Part shown: piece by piece, positions 1-9,966 of the stretch
How positions within the stretch are numbered: position 1 is the stretch's first letter
Layout: each line of letters starts with the position of its first letter
Assembly (NCBI GenBank): GCA_030158675.1
Contig: JAOASL010000003.1
Span: forward strand, 223,777-287,776
Origin: Burkholderiaceae bacterium
GTDB taxonomy: Bacteria > Pseudomonadota > Gammaproteobacteria > Burkholderiales > Burkholderiaceae_D
Reading direction: 5' to 3'
Length of the DNA stretch: 64,000 nucleotides
The notes under the pieces: generated by a model
What the model saw: only the letters and a program-made list of their open reading frames with translations
Databases searched by the model: none
What the model was told of the DNA's origin: nothing
Made by a program: the position numbers and the translations under genes

Positions 1-1
1 C

Positions 2-1084
2 CAGGTCGAGCAGCTGCACTTCGGCGGCGGCACGCCGACTTACCTGTCCGATGCGCAGATGGACGACCTGATGCAGCATATACGCCGCTGGTTCTCGCTG
101 GCTGACGACGAGAAGGGGGAGTATTCGATCGAGGTTGACCCGCGCAGCGTGACGGCCGAGCGTGTCCATACGCTGCGCCAGCAGGGTTTCAATCGCATCA
201 GTCTCGGCGTGCAGGATTTCGACCTCGAGGTACAGAAGGCGGTCAACCGTATTCAGCCGGAAGAAAAGACGCTGGAAGTGATCCGTGCTGCGCGCGAGGC
301 CGGTTTTCGCTCGGTCAGCATTGACCTGATTTACGGGCTACCGAAGCAGACCGTGATGACGATGAACCAGACCATCAGCAAGGTTATTGCCGCCGACCCG
401 GATCGCATCGCCGTCTATCATTACGCGCACCTGCCGCACTTGTTCAAGCCGCAACGGCGCATCCACGATGACGACCTGCCAAGCCCGGACGCCAAGCTCG
501 ACATGCTGGCGCTGTGCATTCGTCGCCTGAATGAGGCAGGTTATGTGTACATCGGCATGGACCATTTCGCCAAGCCGACCGATGAACTGGCCATAGCGCA
601 GCGTCAGGGCCGGCTGCACCGTAACTTCCAGGGTTATTCGACGCACGCGGAATCCGACCTGGTCGCCTGCGGCGTGTCGGCGATCAGCTCGGTCGGCATG
701 GGCTACAGCCAGAACGCCAAGACGCTTGAGGAGTACTACGACCGTCTTGATCACAACGAGTTGCCGGTCACGCGCGGTTATCAACTGAGCATGGACGATG
801 TGCTGCGGCGCTTCATCATCCAGATGTTGATGTGCAATTTCGAGCTATCGATACGTTCGCTCGAAGAGGCGTATCCGATCAAGTTCGACGCCTACTTCGC
901 GCTCGAGCTGGAACAGTTGAAGGATTTGCAGGCGATGGGCCTGCTGACGATGGATGACGAGTGGATCGAGGTCAGCCTCAAAGGTCGGCTGCTTATCCGC
1001 AATATTTGCATGGTCTTCGACCGCCACCTTCAGCAGGCAAGGCGGTTACAATCGGAGCCGCTGCGTTATTCACGCACGGTATAG
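2..1084 (+). CDS. hemN: oxygen-independent coproporphyrinogen III oxidase HemN (5'-truncated)
   Basis: The reading frame is open from the left edge, so the start lies outside the window; 360 codons are visible. The first residues contain HFGGGTPTYL, the conserved SAM-binding glycine motif of HemN-type radical SAM enzymes. The Cys cluster (CxxxCxxC) should lie just before the window and cannot be checked. Later motifs also fit HemN: IDLIYGLPKQT, YHYAHLPHLFKPQ and GYSTHAESDLVACG, with a C-terminal HemN domain. The enzyme decarboxylates coproporphyrinogen III without oxygen, supplying heme under low oxygen. Its place before cbb3 oxidase assembly genes and fnr fits that role. A HemN-like paralog such as HutW is unlikely given the GYSTHAESDL segment. 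Confidence 0.93.
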   Translation, partial: QVEQLHFGGGTPTYLSDAQMDDLMQHIRRWFSLADDEKGEYSIEVDPRSVTAERVHTLRQQGFNRISLGVQDFDLEVQKAVNRIQPEEKTLEVIRAAREAGFRSVSIDLIYGLPKQTVMTMNQTISKVIAADPDRIAVYHYAHLPHLFKPQRRIHDDDLPSPDAKLDMLALCIRRLNEAGYVYIGMDHFAKPTDELAIAQRQGRLHRNFQGYSTHAESDLVACGVSAISSVGMGYSQNAKTLEEYYDRLDHNELPVTRGYQLSMDDVLRRFIIQMLMCNFELSIRSLEEAYPIKFDAYFALELEQLKDLQAMGLLTMDDEWIEVSLKGRLLIRNICMVFDRHLQQARRLQSEPLRYSRTV

Positions 1085-1184
1085 CGCCGTCCGGCGTTGC
1101 CGATGAACTCCGTGGCCGTGCCGGCAGCGTCCGCGGCTGTCGACCGCTCTGCGCTTCGCCAGTTTTGGCGAGGTACCTAACCTG

Positions 1185-1946
1185 ATGACATCGATTTCTC
1201 TGCTACCGATCTTCCTGATCGGTCTACTCGGCGGCGTGCATTGCGTTGGCATGTGCGGCGGCATCGTCAGCGCATTCGCTGTCGCCACCCCGCGCCGCCC
1301 GTTTCCGGTTGCCGTCGCGACGATGAATGGCCTGCCGGCTGCCGTGGCCGACAGCGGCGCGCGCGTGCTCGCATTCAACGCCGGCCGTATCGGCAGTTAC
1401 ATGGCGGCCGGCGCTTTCGCCGGCCTGGTCGGCAGTGTTCCCGCGCTGATCAATGTCGCCGTTGTGCAGACTGCGGCGTACTGGCTGGCCAACCTGATGT
1501 TGATAGCACTCGGGCTGACACTGATGAACGTCTGGCACGGCCTGGCGCGCATCGAGGCCGTCGGCCGTGTGGCATGGCGTCATGTGCAGCCGCTGATGCG
1601 TCGTTTGCTGCCGGTGCAGACTCCGTTGCAGGCATTCGCGCTCGGCGCGCTGTGGGGCTGGGTGCCGTGCGGTATGGTCTACAGCGTGCTGATGACGGCG
1701 CTCCTCACCGGTTCGGCCACACAGGGCGCGCAGGTCATGCTGGCGTTTGGCCTTGGCACGCTGCCGCTGTTGTTCACGATGGGTGTGGCCGGCACCTCGA
1801 TACAACCCTGGCTGCAAAAGCGTGCGGTGCGCCGCGTGGCCGGCTTACTGGTGCTGGCCTTCGGCCTGCTCGGACTGGTGCGCGTCGGTACCGGCTTGTC
1901 GCACGGCTGGCTCGACGCGGTGTGCATCACGCCGGCGGGAAGATGA
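1185..1946 (+). CDS. SafE/TauE-like (UreH-domain) membrane protein of the cbb3 assembly locus
   Basis: A 253-residue polytopic protein. The N-terminal segment has GLLGGVHCVGMCGGIVSAF, the Cys-containing helix typical of the sulfite exporter TauE/SafE or UreH-like family that accompanies ccoI in proteobacteria. A second motif, LWGWVPCGMVYSVL, marks the pseudo-repeat, and about six hydrophobic helices are visible. The stop overlaps the ccoI start (ATGA at 1943-1946), so the two are probably translationally coupled. The context suggests a part in copper delivery or cytochrome biogenesis for cbb3 oxidase; this is inference from neighbours, since the family also contains transporters for other substrates. 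Confidence 0.8.
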   Translation: MTSISLLPIFLIGLLGGVHCVGMCGGIVSAFAVATPRRPFPVAVATMNGLPAAVADSGARVLAFNAGRIGSYMAAGAFAGLVGSVPALINVAVVQTAAYWLANLMLIALGLTLMNVWHGLARIEAVGRVAWRHVQPLMRRLLPVQTPLQAFALGALWGWVPCGMVYSVLMTALLTGSATQGAQVMLAFGLGTLPLLFTMGVAGTSIQPWLQKRAVRRVAGLLVLAFGLLGLVRVGTGLSHGWLDAVCITPAGR

Positions 1947-4384
1947 GTTCCACGCCGATGACAGCGACCACCCACCTTGCGCCCGCAGCCTGTTTCCATT
2001 GTGGACTGCCGGTGCCGCAGGGCAGTCACTGGACCGTCGACATCGACGGCGCCGAGTGCGCAATGTGCTGCCCCGGCTGCGAAGCGGTCGCACAGGCCAT
2101 CGTCGACAATCACCTGACTGCTTATTACCGCAACCGGCAAAGCTTGCCACAAGGCGTTGCCACGCCGGTGCCCGACGAACTGAAGCTGTATGACACGCCC
2201 GAGCTGGTGTCGCAATTCACTGGCGCTGACGGCGGCCCCGAGGCTACGCTGTCGATTGAGGGCATACGCTGCGCTGCCTGTGTCTGGCTGATCGAGAGGC
2301 GGCTGTCGCAGGTGCCGGGCCTGACGGCGGCGAACCTGAATGTGTCGACCGAAAAACTGCAAGTCACCTGGGACGCTGAGCGCTGCAAGCCCAGCGATAT
2401 TCTGCAGGCGGTGCGCGAGGTCGGCTATGTCGCCTATCCGTACGATCCGATCCAGCACGGCGAATTACTGCGCAAGAATGCGCGCAAGATGTTCAAGCAA
2501 TTGTTTGTTGCCGGTCTGTCGATGATGCAGGTGATGATGTATGCGGTGCCGGTCTACATGAGCGGGCCGGATGCGATCGAGCCGGACATGGAGGCGCTGA
2601 TGCGCTGGGCCAGCCTGCTGCTGACCCTGCCGGCGGTACTGTATTCTGCGGCCCCCTTCTTCAAAGGCGCGTGGGCTGACCTGAAACGGCGTGCGCCGGG
2701 CATGGATGTGCCGGTCGCGCTGGGCATCGCCGCCGGTTTCATCGGCAGCACGCAGGCGACCCTGGCGGGGCGGGGTGACGTGTATTTCGATTCCGTCACC
2801 ATGTTCATCTTTCTGCTGTTGTGCAGTCGCTATCTCGAACTGGTGGCGCGCCGGCGTGCCGCCGGCTCGCTGGAGAACATGCAGCGCGCGCTGCCGGATG
2901 CCGCCTGGCTGCTGAATGATTATCCGGCCAGCCGGGAGGCGAGCCGGGTGGCGGCGGTGCAGTTGCGTGCCGGCGATGTCATTCTCGTCAAGCCTGGCGA
3001 GGCGGTGCCGGCCGACAGTACCGTGATTGATGGCGAGACCTCACTTGACCTGTCCTTGCTGACCGGCGAAAGCGCCCCGCAGCGCAAGACGGCCGGCGAG
3101 CAGGTCGCCGGCGGCGCGGTGAATGTCAGCCAGCCGGTGCTGCTGCGGGTCCACAAGGTCAGCCGCGACAGCACACTGTCGTCACTGATCCGGCTGATTG
3201 AGCGGGCCGGGCAGGGCAAGCCGCAGGTCGCGCAATGGGCCGATCACGTCGCCGCATGGTTCGTCGGCGCGCTGCTGCTGTTCGCCGTGCTGGTGTTTGC
3301 ATTCTGGCACTGGCATGACGCAGATCGAGCCTGGTCGATCGCCATTGCCGTGCTGGTGGTGTCTTGTCCATGTGCGTTGTCGCTGGCCACACCGTCGGCG
3401 CTGGCAGCGGCGACCGATCGCCTGCTGAAACAGGGCGTGCTGGTGATGCAGCCGCATGTACTGGAAACCTTGTATCGCGCCAGTCATGTCATCTTCGACA
3501 AGACCGGTACGCTGACCGAGGGACGACCTGTGCTGCGACACATCGCGACCCTTGGCGCGATGGACGCCGCCCAGGTCAGGGCGATTGCTGCGGCGCTGGA
3601 GGCAGGCAGCGCCCATCCGATCGCGCATGCGCTGTCGGTTGCCGGCAGCACGCTGCAGGCAGAGGCAGTCGAGTTCGTCCAGGGCCAGGGCATTGCCGGG
3701 ATCGTCGGCGGCACCCGCTACCGGATCGGTAGTGCCGGCTTTGTCGCACAGCTTGCCGGCGCCCTGCCGCCCGGCGCGCAGGAAGCCGGCGTCACCGAAG
3801 TTTTTCTCGGCACCGATGGCGGCTGGCTGGCACGCTTCGAATTAGCCGACGGCCTCAAGCCGGAGGCGAAACGTACGACGGACTGGTTTCGTGCACGTGG
3901 TTGTCGCGTGATTTTGTTGTCCGGCGACGCACCCGCGATCACCGCTGAAGTCGGCACTGCGCTGGGCATGGATGAGGCGCACGGCGGCATGCTGCCGCAG
4001 CACAAGATGGAATTCGTACAAGCCTTGCAGCGTGACGGTGCCGTTGTCACGATGGTGGGCGATGGCATCAATGACGCGGCCGTGCTGCGCGCGGCCGATG
4101 TGTCGTTTGCCATGGGATCCGGCGCGGCGCTGGCGCAGTCGCATGCGGACGCGGTACTGCTGTCGGGCAGCCTGCAATCGCTACGCGATGCCGATCTGTC
4201 AGCACGCGCCTGCATGCGCGTGATCCGGCAAAATCTCGCCTGGGCAAGCATCTACAATCTCGTCGCGATACCTGCTGCCGCGTTCGGCCTGCTCAATCCC
4301 TGGATGGCGGGCGTCGGCATGTCGGCCAGCTCTGCACTGGTTGTCCTGAATGCGCTGCGCCTGCAGCGCGTCACCAAACACTGA
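1943..4384 (+). CDS. ccoI: cbb3 oxidase copper-transporting P-type ATPase CcoI (FixI)
   Basis: An 813-residue P1B-type ATPase that delivers copper for cbb3 oxidase assembly. The start at 1943 overlaps the upstream stop; the frame stays open much further upstream, but that part has no protein-like sequence. The N-terminal metal-binding region has CFHC (C17/C20) and CCPGC (C42-C46), followed by an HMA domain with GIRCAACVW (C110/C113). The CPC helix motif SCPCALSLATP, phosphorylation motif DKTGT (D about 519), AHPIAHAL and GDGINDAAVL are all intact. The double metal-binding N terminus is typical of CcoI/FixI rather than CopA. ccoS follows 17 bases downstream. Confidence 0.95.
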   Translation: MSSTPMTATTHLAPAACFHCGLPVPQGSHWTVDIDGAECAMCCPGCEAVAQAIVDNHLTAYYRNRQSLPQGVATPVPDELKLYDTPELVSQFTGADGGPEATLSIEGIRCAACVWLIERRLSQVPGLTAANLNVSTEKLQVTWDAERCKPSDILQAVREVGYVAYPYDPIQHGELLRKNARKMFKQLFVAGLSMMQVMMYAVPVYMSGPDAIEPDMEALMRWASLLLTLPAVLYSAAPFFKGAWADLKRRAPGMDVPVALGIAAGFIGSTQATLAGRGDVYFDSVTMFIFLLLCSRYLELVARRRAAGSLENMQRALPDAAWLLNDYPASREASRVAAVQLRAGDVILVKPGEAVPADSTVIDGETSLDLSLLTGESAPQRKTAGEQVAGGAVNVSQPVLLRVHKVSRDSTLSSLIRLIERAGQGKPQVAQWADHVAAWFVGALLLFAVLVFAFWHWHDADRAWSIAIAVLVVSCPCALSLATPSALAAATDRLLKQGVLVMQPHVLETLYRASHVIFDKTGTLTEGRPVLRHIATLGAMDAAQVRAIAAALEAGSAHPIAHALSVAGSTLQAEAVEFVQGQGIAGIVGGTRYRIGSAGFVAQLAGALPPGAQEAGVTEVFLGTDGGWLARFELADGLKPEAKRTTDWFRARGCRVILLSGDAPAITAEVGTALGMDEAHGGMLPQHKMEFVQALQRDGAVVTMVGDGINDAAVLRAADVSFAMGSGAALAQSHADAVLLSGSLQSLRDADLSARACMRVIRQNLAWASIYNLVAIPAAAFGLLNPWMAGVGMSASSALVVLNALRLQRVTKH

Positions 4385-4401
4385 ACCCGGCGGCTCCCGC
4401 T

Positions 4402-4587
4402 ATGGAATCCCTCTACCTGCTTATTCCCCTGTCGGTCGCCGTGGTCTTCATCGCTCTGTGGGTGTTTTTCAAAGCCATGGATAGCGGCCAGTTTGACGAT
4501 CTCGAAGGTCCGGCGCTGCGCATTCTGCAAGATGATGACAGCGTTCATACCGAGCCTGAGCCGTTGGATACACATACCAAGAAATAA
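4402..4587 (+). CDS. ccoS: cbb3-type oxidase assembly protein CcoS
   Basis: A 61-residue single-span membrane protein with the conserved CcoS pattern: a hydrophobic helix (LLIPLSVAVVFIALWVFF) followed by KAMDSGQFDDLEGPALRIL. CcoS is needed to insert the redox cofactors into cbb3 oxidase. The gene lies directly after ccoI and before ccoN, the usual order. The family is short, so this length is normal. Confidence 0.93.
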   Translation: MESLYLLIPLSVAVVFIALWVFFKAMDSGQFDDLEGPALRILQDDDSVHTEPEPLDTHTKK

Positions 4588-4621
4588 CTGCAGAAGCACT
4601 CTGTTCGGCTGCCGGACAATT

Positions 4622-4635
4622 TTGACGCAGGTCAA
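4622..4635 (+). promoter_or_regulatory. Fnr/Anr box upstream of ccoN
   Basis: TTGACGCAGGTCAA is a perfect TTGAC-N4-GTCAA palindrome, ending 77 bases before the ccoN GTG start. It matches the Fnr/Anr consensus TTGAT-N4-ATCAA in its variant form. An fnr gene lies in the same locus (10302-11072). The site would place ccoNOQP under oxygen control. Confidence 0.85.
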
Positions 4636-4712
4636 AGATTGTTGACCTCTCGCAACGTACTCTCCCCGCACACTCGTAGTAATCCGTCTTTTGTAAATCT
4701 AGAGGAGTTCCT

Positions 4713-6140
4713 GTGGACACAGCACTGAACTACAACTACCGCGTGGTCAAGCAGTTCGCGATCATGACGGTGGTGTGGGGCGTTGTGGGCATGTTGGTGG
4801 GGGTGCTCATTGCCGCCCAGCTCGCATTTCCCGCGCTGAATTTTGATACTGCCTGGCTGACGTATGGCCGACTGCGGCCGTTGCATACCAATGCGGTGAT
4901 CTTTGCGTTCGGTGGCTGTGCACTGTTCGCGACCTCCTACTATGTCGTCCAGCGTACCTGTCAGGTGCGGCTGTTCTCGGACAAACTTGCGGCCTTCACC
5001 TTCTGGGGCTGGCAATTGGTGATCGTGGCGGCGGCAGTGACGCTACCCTTGGGCATCACCACCAGCAAGGAATACGCGGAGCTCGAATGGCCGATCGATA
5101 TCCTGATTGCGCTGGTCTGGGTCGCGTATGCAGTCGTGTTTTTCGGAACCCTCATCAAGCGCAAGGTTTCGCACATCTACGTCGCGAACTGGTTCTATGG
5201 CGCGTTCATCCTGACCGTCGCGGTTCTGCACATCGTGAACTCGGCCGCGATGCCCGCAACGCTGACCAAGTCCTACTCGGCCTACACCGGCGTGCAGGAC
5301 GCGATGATTCAGTGGTGGTACGGCCATAATGCGGTCGGCTTTTTCCTGACCGCCGGCTTCCTCGGCATGATGTACTACTTCATTCCGAAACAGGCCGAGC
5401 GTCCGGTGTTCTCGTATCGCCTGTCGATCGTCCACTTCTGGGCGCTGATCTTCACCTACATGTGGGCCGGCCCACACCATCTGCACTACACCGCGCTGCC
5501 GGACTGGACTCAGTCGCTTGGCATGGTGTTCTCGCTGATCCTGCTGGCACCGAGCTGGGGCGGCATGATCAACGGCATCATGACTTTGTCGGGCGCCTGG
5601 AACAAGCTGCGCAATGACCCGATCCTGAAGTTCCTGATCGTGTCGCTGTCGTTCTACGGCATGTCGACCTTCGAAGGCCCGATGATGTCGATCAAGACCG
5701 TCAATGCGCTGTCGCACTACACCGACTGGACCGTCGGCCACGTGCATTCCGGCGCGCTCGGCTGGGTTGGCTTCGTGTCGATGGGTTCGATCTACTACCT
5801 GCTGCCGCGTCTGTCCGGCAAAAAGGAAATGTGGAGCATGCGTCTGATCGAATGGCACTTCTGGACCGCGACCATCGGCATCGTGCTGTACATCGCCTCG
5901 ATGTGGATCGCCGGCGTGATGCAAGGCCTGATGTGGCGTGCAGTGAACGACGACGGCACGCTGACCTACACCTTCGTCGAGAGCGTGAAGGCGACCTTCC
6001 CGTACTACGTGATCCGTATGGCCGGCGGCCTGCTGTACCTGGCGGGCATGCTGATGATGGCCTACAACATGTTCAAGACCGTGAGTGGCAGCAAGCCGGT
6101 GGATACCCGTATCCAGGCCGCTACCGGCGCACACGCGTGA
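4713..6140 (+). CDS. ccoN: cbb3-type cytochrome c oxidase subunit I
   Basis: A 475-residue catalytic subunit with about 12 transmembrane helices; it reduces O2 to water at the heme b3-CuB site. Visible ligand motifs are [38 protein letters not shown] and [11 protein letters not shown], all in the CcoN arrangement. The GTG start at 4713 is chosen because AGAGGAG at 4701-4707 gives a good Shine-Dalgarno. It is the first gene of ccoNOQP, downstream of the Fnr box. Confidence 0.97.
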   Translation: MDTALNYNYRVVKQFAIMTVVWGVVGMLVGVLIAAQLAFPALNFDTAWLTYGRLRPLHTNAVIFAFGGCALFATSYYVVQRTCQVRLFSDKLAAFTFWGWQLVIVAAAVTLPLGITTSKEYAELEWPIDILIALVWVAYAVVFFGTLIKRKVSHIYVANWFYGAFILTVAVLHIVNSAAMPATLTKSYSAYTGVQDAMIQWWYGHNAVGFFLTAGFLGMMYYFIPKQAERPVFSYRLSIVHFWALIFTYMWAGPHHLHYTALPDWTQSLGMVFSLILLAPSWGGMINGIMTLSGAWNKLRNDPILKFLIVSLSFYGMSTFEGPMMSIKTVNALSHYTDWTVGHVHSGALGWVGFVSMGSIYYLLPRLSGKKEMWSMRLIEWHFWTATIGIVLYIASMWIAGVMQGLMWRAVNDDGTLTYTFVESVKATFPYYVIRMAGGLLYLAGMLMMAYNMFKTVSGSKPVDTRIQAATGAHA

Positions 6141-6157
6141 TATCTGGAGAGAACTGA

Positions 6158-6772
6158 ATGAAACTCGCTCATGATTCCATCGAACGCAAGCCATGGCTGC
6201 TGATTGTTCTGGTACTTCTGGTTATCAGCATCGGCGGCCTCGTCGAAATCGTCCCGCTGTTTTTCCAGAAATCCACCACCGAGCCGGTGGCGGGCCTGAC
6301 ACCGTATAGCCCGCTGCGCCTGGCCGGTCGCGACGTCTACATTCGCGAAGGCTGCTACAACTGCCACTCGCAGATGATCCGCCCGTTCCGCGCCGAGACC
6401 GAACGCTATGGACACTACTCGGTCGCCGGCGAATTCGTCTACGACCGTCCGTTCCAGTGGGGTTCCAAGCGCACTGGTCCGGATCTGGCCCGTGTCGGCG
6501 GCCGCTATTCCGACGAATGGCACCGCGCGCATCTGGATAACCCGCGCGATGTGGTGCCCGAGTCGAACATGCCGGGCTATCCATGGCTGGCCAAGACCGC
6601 GCTTGATCCGCAAGGCATCGTGCCGAAAATGACGGCACTCAAGCGCCTGGGTGACCCATACACCGACGCGCAGATCGCTGCCGCCCCCAAGGATCTCGAG
6701 GGCAAGACCGAACTCGACGCGCTGATCGCTTATCTGCAGGGCCTCGGCACCCAGATCAAGGCACGGAGGTAA
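6158..6772 (+). CDS. ccoO: cbb3-type cytochrome c oxidase subunit II (mono-heme c)
   Basis: A 204-residue protein with an N-terminal membrane anchor ([20 protein letters not shown]) and a periplasmic cytochrome c domain. The heme motif is CYNCH in [13 protein letters not shown], and the axial-Met region is [10 protein letters not shown]. Length and motifs match CcoO. It carries electrons from CcoP or soluble cytochromes to CcoN and is co-transcribed with ccoN (17-base gap) and ccoQ (2-base gap). Confidence 0.97.
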   Translation: MKLAHDSIERKPWLLIVLVLLVISIGGLVEIVPLFFQKSTTEPVAGLTPYSPLRLAGRDVYIREGCYNCHSQMIRPFRAETERYGHYSVAGEFVYDRPFQWGSKRTGPDLARVGGRYSDEWHRAHLDNPRDVVPESNMPGYPWLAKTALDPQGIVPKMTALKRLGDPYTDAQIAAAPKDLEGKTELDALIAYLQGLGTQIKARR

Positions 6773-6774
6773 TC

Positions 6775-6963
6775 ATGGACTTCACGACTCTGTTGACCGA
6801 TGCGCGCAGCATCATGACCCTGGTGTGCCTGCTGACCTTCCTCGGCATCGTTTACTGGACGTATGTCGCGCATCGCAAACAAGACTTCGATGAGGCAGCG
6901 ATGCTGCCCTTCGCGGATGAGGATACGAACAATATGAAGCAGGAGCCGCGTCATCATGGCTGA
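6775..6963 (+). CDS. ccoQ: cbb3-type oxidase small subunit CcoQ
   Basis: A 62-residue single-span protein. A hydrophobic segment (MTLVCLLTFLGIVYWTYV) is followed by AHRKQDFDEAAMLPFADED, the usual CcoQ cytoplasmic tail. It stabilises the complex. It lies between ccoO and ccoP and overlaps the ccoP start by 8 bases. Confidence 0.93.
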   Translation: MDFTTLLTDARSIMTLVCLLTFLGIVYWTYVAHRKQDFDEAAMLPFADEDTNNMKQEPRHHG

Positions 6964-7894
6964 TTTCATCAATGGTTTTTGGGGGATTTACGTCACCGTC
7001 CTGACGATCGCCTCGATCGCAGGCTGCGGATTGCTGCTGTGGTCGCAGGCGAAGGTCAAGATCACGGTGCCCAAGGATGGCAAGGTCGTCGAGACGACCG
7101 GCCACACCTGGGACGAAGGTCTCGAGGAGCTGAACAATCCGATGCCGCGCTGGTGGATGTGGAAGTTCTACATCACCATCGTGTTCGGTCTGGTCTACCT
7201 CGCGCTTTATCCGGGCCTGGGCACGTTTGCCGGCAAGCTCGGCTGGACTTCGATCGGCGAATATCAGCAAGAGCTCGCCGTCGCGGACGCCGAAGTCGGC
7301 CCGATGTTCGAGAAGTACAAGGCAACGGACCTGAAGGCGGTGGCCGCCGATCCGAAGGCGCAGGCCATGGGCGAGCGCCTGTTCCTGACCTATTGCGCGC
7401 AGTGCCACGGCTCTGACGCTCGCGGCAACAAAGGCTACCCGAACCTGACCGACGGCGACTGGCTGTACGGTGGCGAACCTGACGTGATCAAGGCCACCCT
7501 CCTGAAGGGGCGCCATGGCCAGATGCCGCCGATGGGCGCTGCGGTGGGTGGTGAAAAAGAAGTCGAGAACGTCGCACATTACGTGCTGTCTCTGTCGAAC
7601 TCCACGCACGATCCGATCAAGGCAGCATTCGGCAAAGAGAAGTTCGGCGCCTGCGCCGCCTGTCACGGCGCGGACGGCAAGGGCAACCAGGCTGTCGGTG
7701 CGCCTAACCTGACCGACAAGACCTGGCTGTACGGCGGAAGTGTCGCGACCATCATGGAAACCATCCGGAATGGCCGCAACAACCAGATGCCTGCCTTTGA
7801 CGAGTTCCTCGGCGAAGGCAAGGTCCACGTGCTGGCCGCTTATGTCTGGAGCCTTTCCAACAAGGCGCCGGCCACGACTGCCGGCAACAAGTAA
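6956..7894 (+). CDS. ccoP: cbb3-type cytochrome c oxidase subunit III (di-heme c)
   Basis: A 312-residue subunit with two N-terminal transmembrane segments and two cytochrome c domains. Heme motifs are CAQCH and CAACH. The axial Met segments fall in GQMPPMGAAVGGEKE and NNQMPAFDEFLGE. The motif NNPMPRWWMWKFYITIVF before the second helix is the CcoP signature. It relays electrons from soluble cytochrome c to CcoO. Confidence 0.97.
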   Translation: MADFINGFWGIYVTVLTIASIAGCGLLLWSQAKVKITVPKDGKVVETTGHTWDEGLEELNNPMPRWWMWKFYITIVFGLVYLALYPGLGTFAGKLGWTSIGEYQQELAVADAEVGPMFEKYKATDLKAVAADPKAQAMGERLFLTYCAQCHGSDARGNKGYPNLTDGDWLYGGEPDVIKATLLKGRHGQMPPMGAAVGGEKEVENVAHYVLSLSNSTHDPIKAAFGKEKFGACAACHGADGKGNQAVGAPNLTDKTWLYGGSVATIMETIRNGRNNQMPAFDEFLGEGKVHVLAAYVWSLSNKAPATTAGNK

Positions 7895-7945
7895 CACGCT
7901 GCATTCCGCCGGGCCCGACCCGGCGGCGCAGCAGCAGCATTGTGG

Positions 7946-9364
7946 ATGTCAACGGGAAGCGCGATGGAGAAAGCCTCACCTGAAGTGGCAGTCATCAAGA
8001 TGTACGAAGCGCGGAAGGAAATTTATCCGCGCGAGATTCAGGGAAGGTATGCCAGCCTTCGCTGGTTCTTCGTCTGGTTCACCCAAATCCTGTTCTACGG
8101 TCTGCCCTGGCTCCAATGGAATGATCGACAGGCCGTTCTTTTCGATCTGGGTGCACGTAAGTTTTATATCTTCGGTATCGTCCTGTGGCCGCAGGACTTC
8201 ATTTATCTTGCCGGGTTGCTGATCATCAGCGCCTATTCGCTTTTCCTGTTCACTGCGATTTTCGGTCGTGTCTGGTGCGGCTTTACCTGTCCGCAAACCG
8301 TCTACACCGAAATTTTCATGTGGTTCGAGCGGAAGATCGAAGGCAGCCGCAGTGCGCGCATGCGTCTTGACCGACAGCCGATGTCAGCCGAGAAATTCCT
8401 GCGCAAGTTTGCCAAGCATGCCGTCTGGATTGGTTTCGCGCTCTGGACGGGCTATACCTTCGTCGGCTATTTCACGCCTATCCATGTGCTGTCGGAAGAA
8501 ATCGCGGCGCTGTCGCTCGGACCGTGGGAATGGTTCTGGGTTTTGTTCTACGCGTTCGCGACTTACGGCAACGCCGGCTGGATGCGCGAACAGGTGTGCA
8601 AATACATGTGCCCGTATGCGCGCTTCCAGAGCGCCATGTTCGACAAGGACAGCCTGATCATCACCTACGACAAGGACCGTGGCGAACCGCGCGGCGCGCG
8701 CAGCAAGGCGGATGCAGCAGCGGGCAAGTCGCTGGGGGACTGCATCGACTGTTCCATGTGCGTTCAGGTTTGCCCGACCGGCATCGACATCCGCAATGGG
8801 CTGCAGTACGACTGCATCGGTTGCGCAGCTTGCGTCGACGCTTGCAACAGCGTGATGGATAAGATCGGTGCACCGCGCGGCCTGGTCCGCTACTGGACTG
8901 ATCATGCGATGGCGCGCCGCTGGGCCACACCCGAGATCGTGCGCCATGCATTTCGTCCGCGCGTACTGATTTACAGCGTGGTTTTGCTGCTGATCGTCGC
9001 CGCATTCTTCGGCACCCTGTTCACGCGCACGCCGGTGAAGATGGATGTGATCCGCGACCGCGGCTCGATGGGGCGCGAAGTCGAGGACGGCATGATCGAA
9101 AACGTGTACCGGTTGCAGATCATGAATACGGACGAATCCGCGCATCGTTTCAGGATTGCCGTTGAGGGCATCGATAGTGTGCGCCTGACGGGAGCGAATG
9201 AAATCGCATTGAGCCCGACAGAATCGCGCGCCGTGCCGGTGGCCGTGCGTACCGCAGCCGGCAAGGGCGACAAGGGGTCGAACAAGATCTACTTCACATT
9301 GACGTCGGTGGACGACCCACACGTGCAGTTGAAGGAGAAGGCCGTGTTCTTCGTGCCGCGCTGA
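7946..9364 (+). CDS. ccoG: cbb3 assembly ferredoxin-like protein CcoG (RdxA/FixG)
   Basis: About 472 residues. Several transmembrane helices surround a polyferredoxin domain with CIDCSMCVQVCPTG and CIGCAACVDACN, giving two 4Fe-4S cluster motifs. A C-terminal Ig-like FixG domain (about residues 360-470) follows. CcoG is described as a cupric reductase for cbb3 biogenesis. The start is uncertain: TTG 7940, ATG 7946 and ATG 7964 are in frame and none has a strong Shine-Dalgarno. The gene follows ccoP by about 50 bases. Confidence 0.94.
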   Translation: MSTGSAMEKASPEVAVIKMYEARKEIYPREIQGRYASLRWFFVWFTQILFYGLPWLQWNDRQAVLFDLGARKFYIFGIVLWPQDFIYLAGLLIISAYSLFLFTAIFGRVWCGFTCPQTVYTEIFMWFERKIEGSRSARMRLDRQPMSAEKFLRKFAKHAVWIGFALWTGYTFVGYFTPIHVLSEEIAALSLGPWEWFWVLFYAFATYGNAGWMREQVCKYMCPYARFQSAMFDKDSLIITYDKDRGEPRGARSKADAAAGKSLGDCIDCSMCVQVCPTGIDIRNGLQYDCIGCAACVDACNSVMDKIGAPRGLVRYWTDHAMARRWATPEIVRHAFRPRVLIYSVVLLLIVAAFFGTLFTRTPVKMDVIRDRGSMGREVEDGMIENVYRLQIMNTDESAHRFRIAVEGIDSVRLTGANEIALSPTESRAVPVAVRTAAGKGDKGSNKIYFTLTSVDDPHVQLKEKAVFFVPR

Positions 9365-9385
9365 CATTGAACGAGAGACTACACT

Positions 9386-9889
9386 GTGCAAACCATGAAC
9401 AACGACACGCAACCGTGGTATCGACATCGCTGGCCCTGGCTGCTGATGGCCGGGCCGATGGCGGTGCTGATTGCCGGCTTCGTCACGACCTGGATTTCCT
9501 TTGCCGGAGCCGATGCGCTGGTCGTCGACGACTATTACAAAAAAGGCCGGGCAATCAACCAGGATCTGCGCCGCGATCGTGCCGCCGCAACGCTGCGTCT
9601 GTCTGCGTCGATGCGTTATGATGCCGCGACCGGTACCCTGGCCGGTCGGTTGCAGGGAACGAAGACGGCGACTGCCGTGACCGTGCAGCTGATTCACCCG
9701 ACGGTGCCGGCAAAAGACATCCGGCGCACTGTCACACCGGACGCCTCCGGAGAGTTCAGTTTGCCGCTTCCGCTGCTCGACAGGGCGAGGTGGCAGGTGC
9801 AGCTCGAAGATGTCGGCGGCCAATGGCGGCTGCATGGCGACTGGCACTGGCCAGAACAGAAAAACATAGACATCCAGCCTGCCGCATAG
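9386..9889 (+). CDS. ccoH: FixH/CcoH family cbb3 oxidase assembly protein
   Basis: A 167-residue protein with one N-terminal transmembrane helix (PWLLMAGPMAVLIAGFVTTWI) and the family motif VDDYYKKGRAINQDL just after it. The rest is a beta-rich periplasmic domain. CcoH/FixH stabilises the cbb3 complex during assembly. GTG at 9386 has GAGAG upstream at suitable spacing; ATG at 9395 is an alternative. It lies 21 bases after ccoG. Confidence 0.87.
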   Translation: MQTMNNDTQPWYRHRWPWLLMAGPMAVLIAGFVTTWISFAGADALVVDDYYKKGRAINQDLRRDRAAATLRLSASMRYDAATGTLAGRLQGTKTATAVTVQLIHPTVPAKDIRRTVTPDASGEFSLPLPLLDRARWQVQLEDVGGQWRLHGDWHWPEQKNIDIQPAA

Positions 9890-9966
9890 ACGGGCAAGGG
9901 TGCATCACTGAACCGGCCCGGGATGAGCGCATCGCCATTCCGCCCGGATTGAATCGGAGGGGATCC

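Noticed and set aside
1241..1942. N-terminal extension of the ccoI frame through the SafE-like gene
   Set aside because: The extension lacks protein-like composition, overlaps a well-supported gene in another frame, and the ATGA start at 1943 matches CcoI homology.
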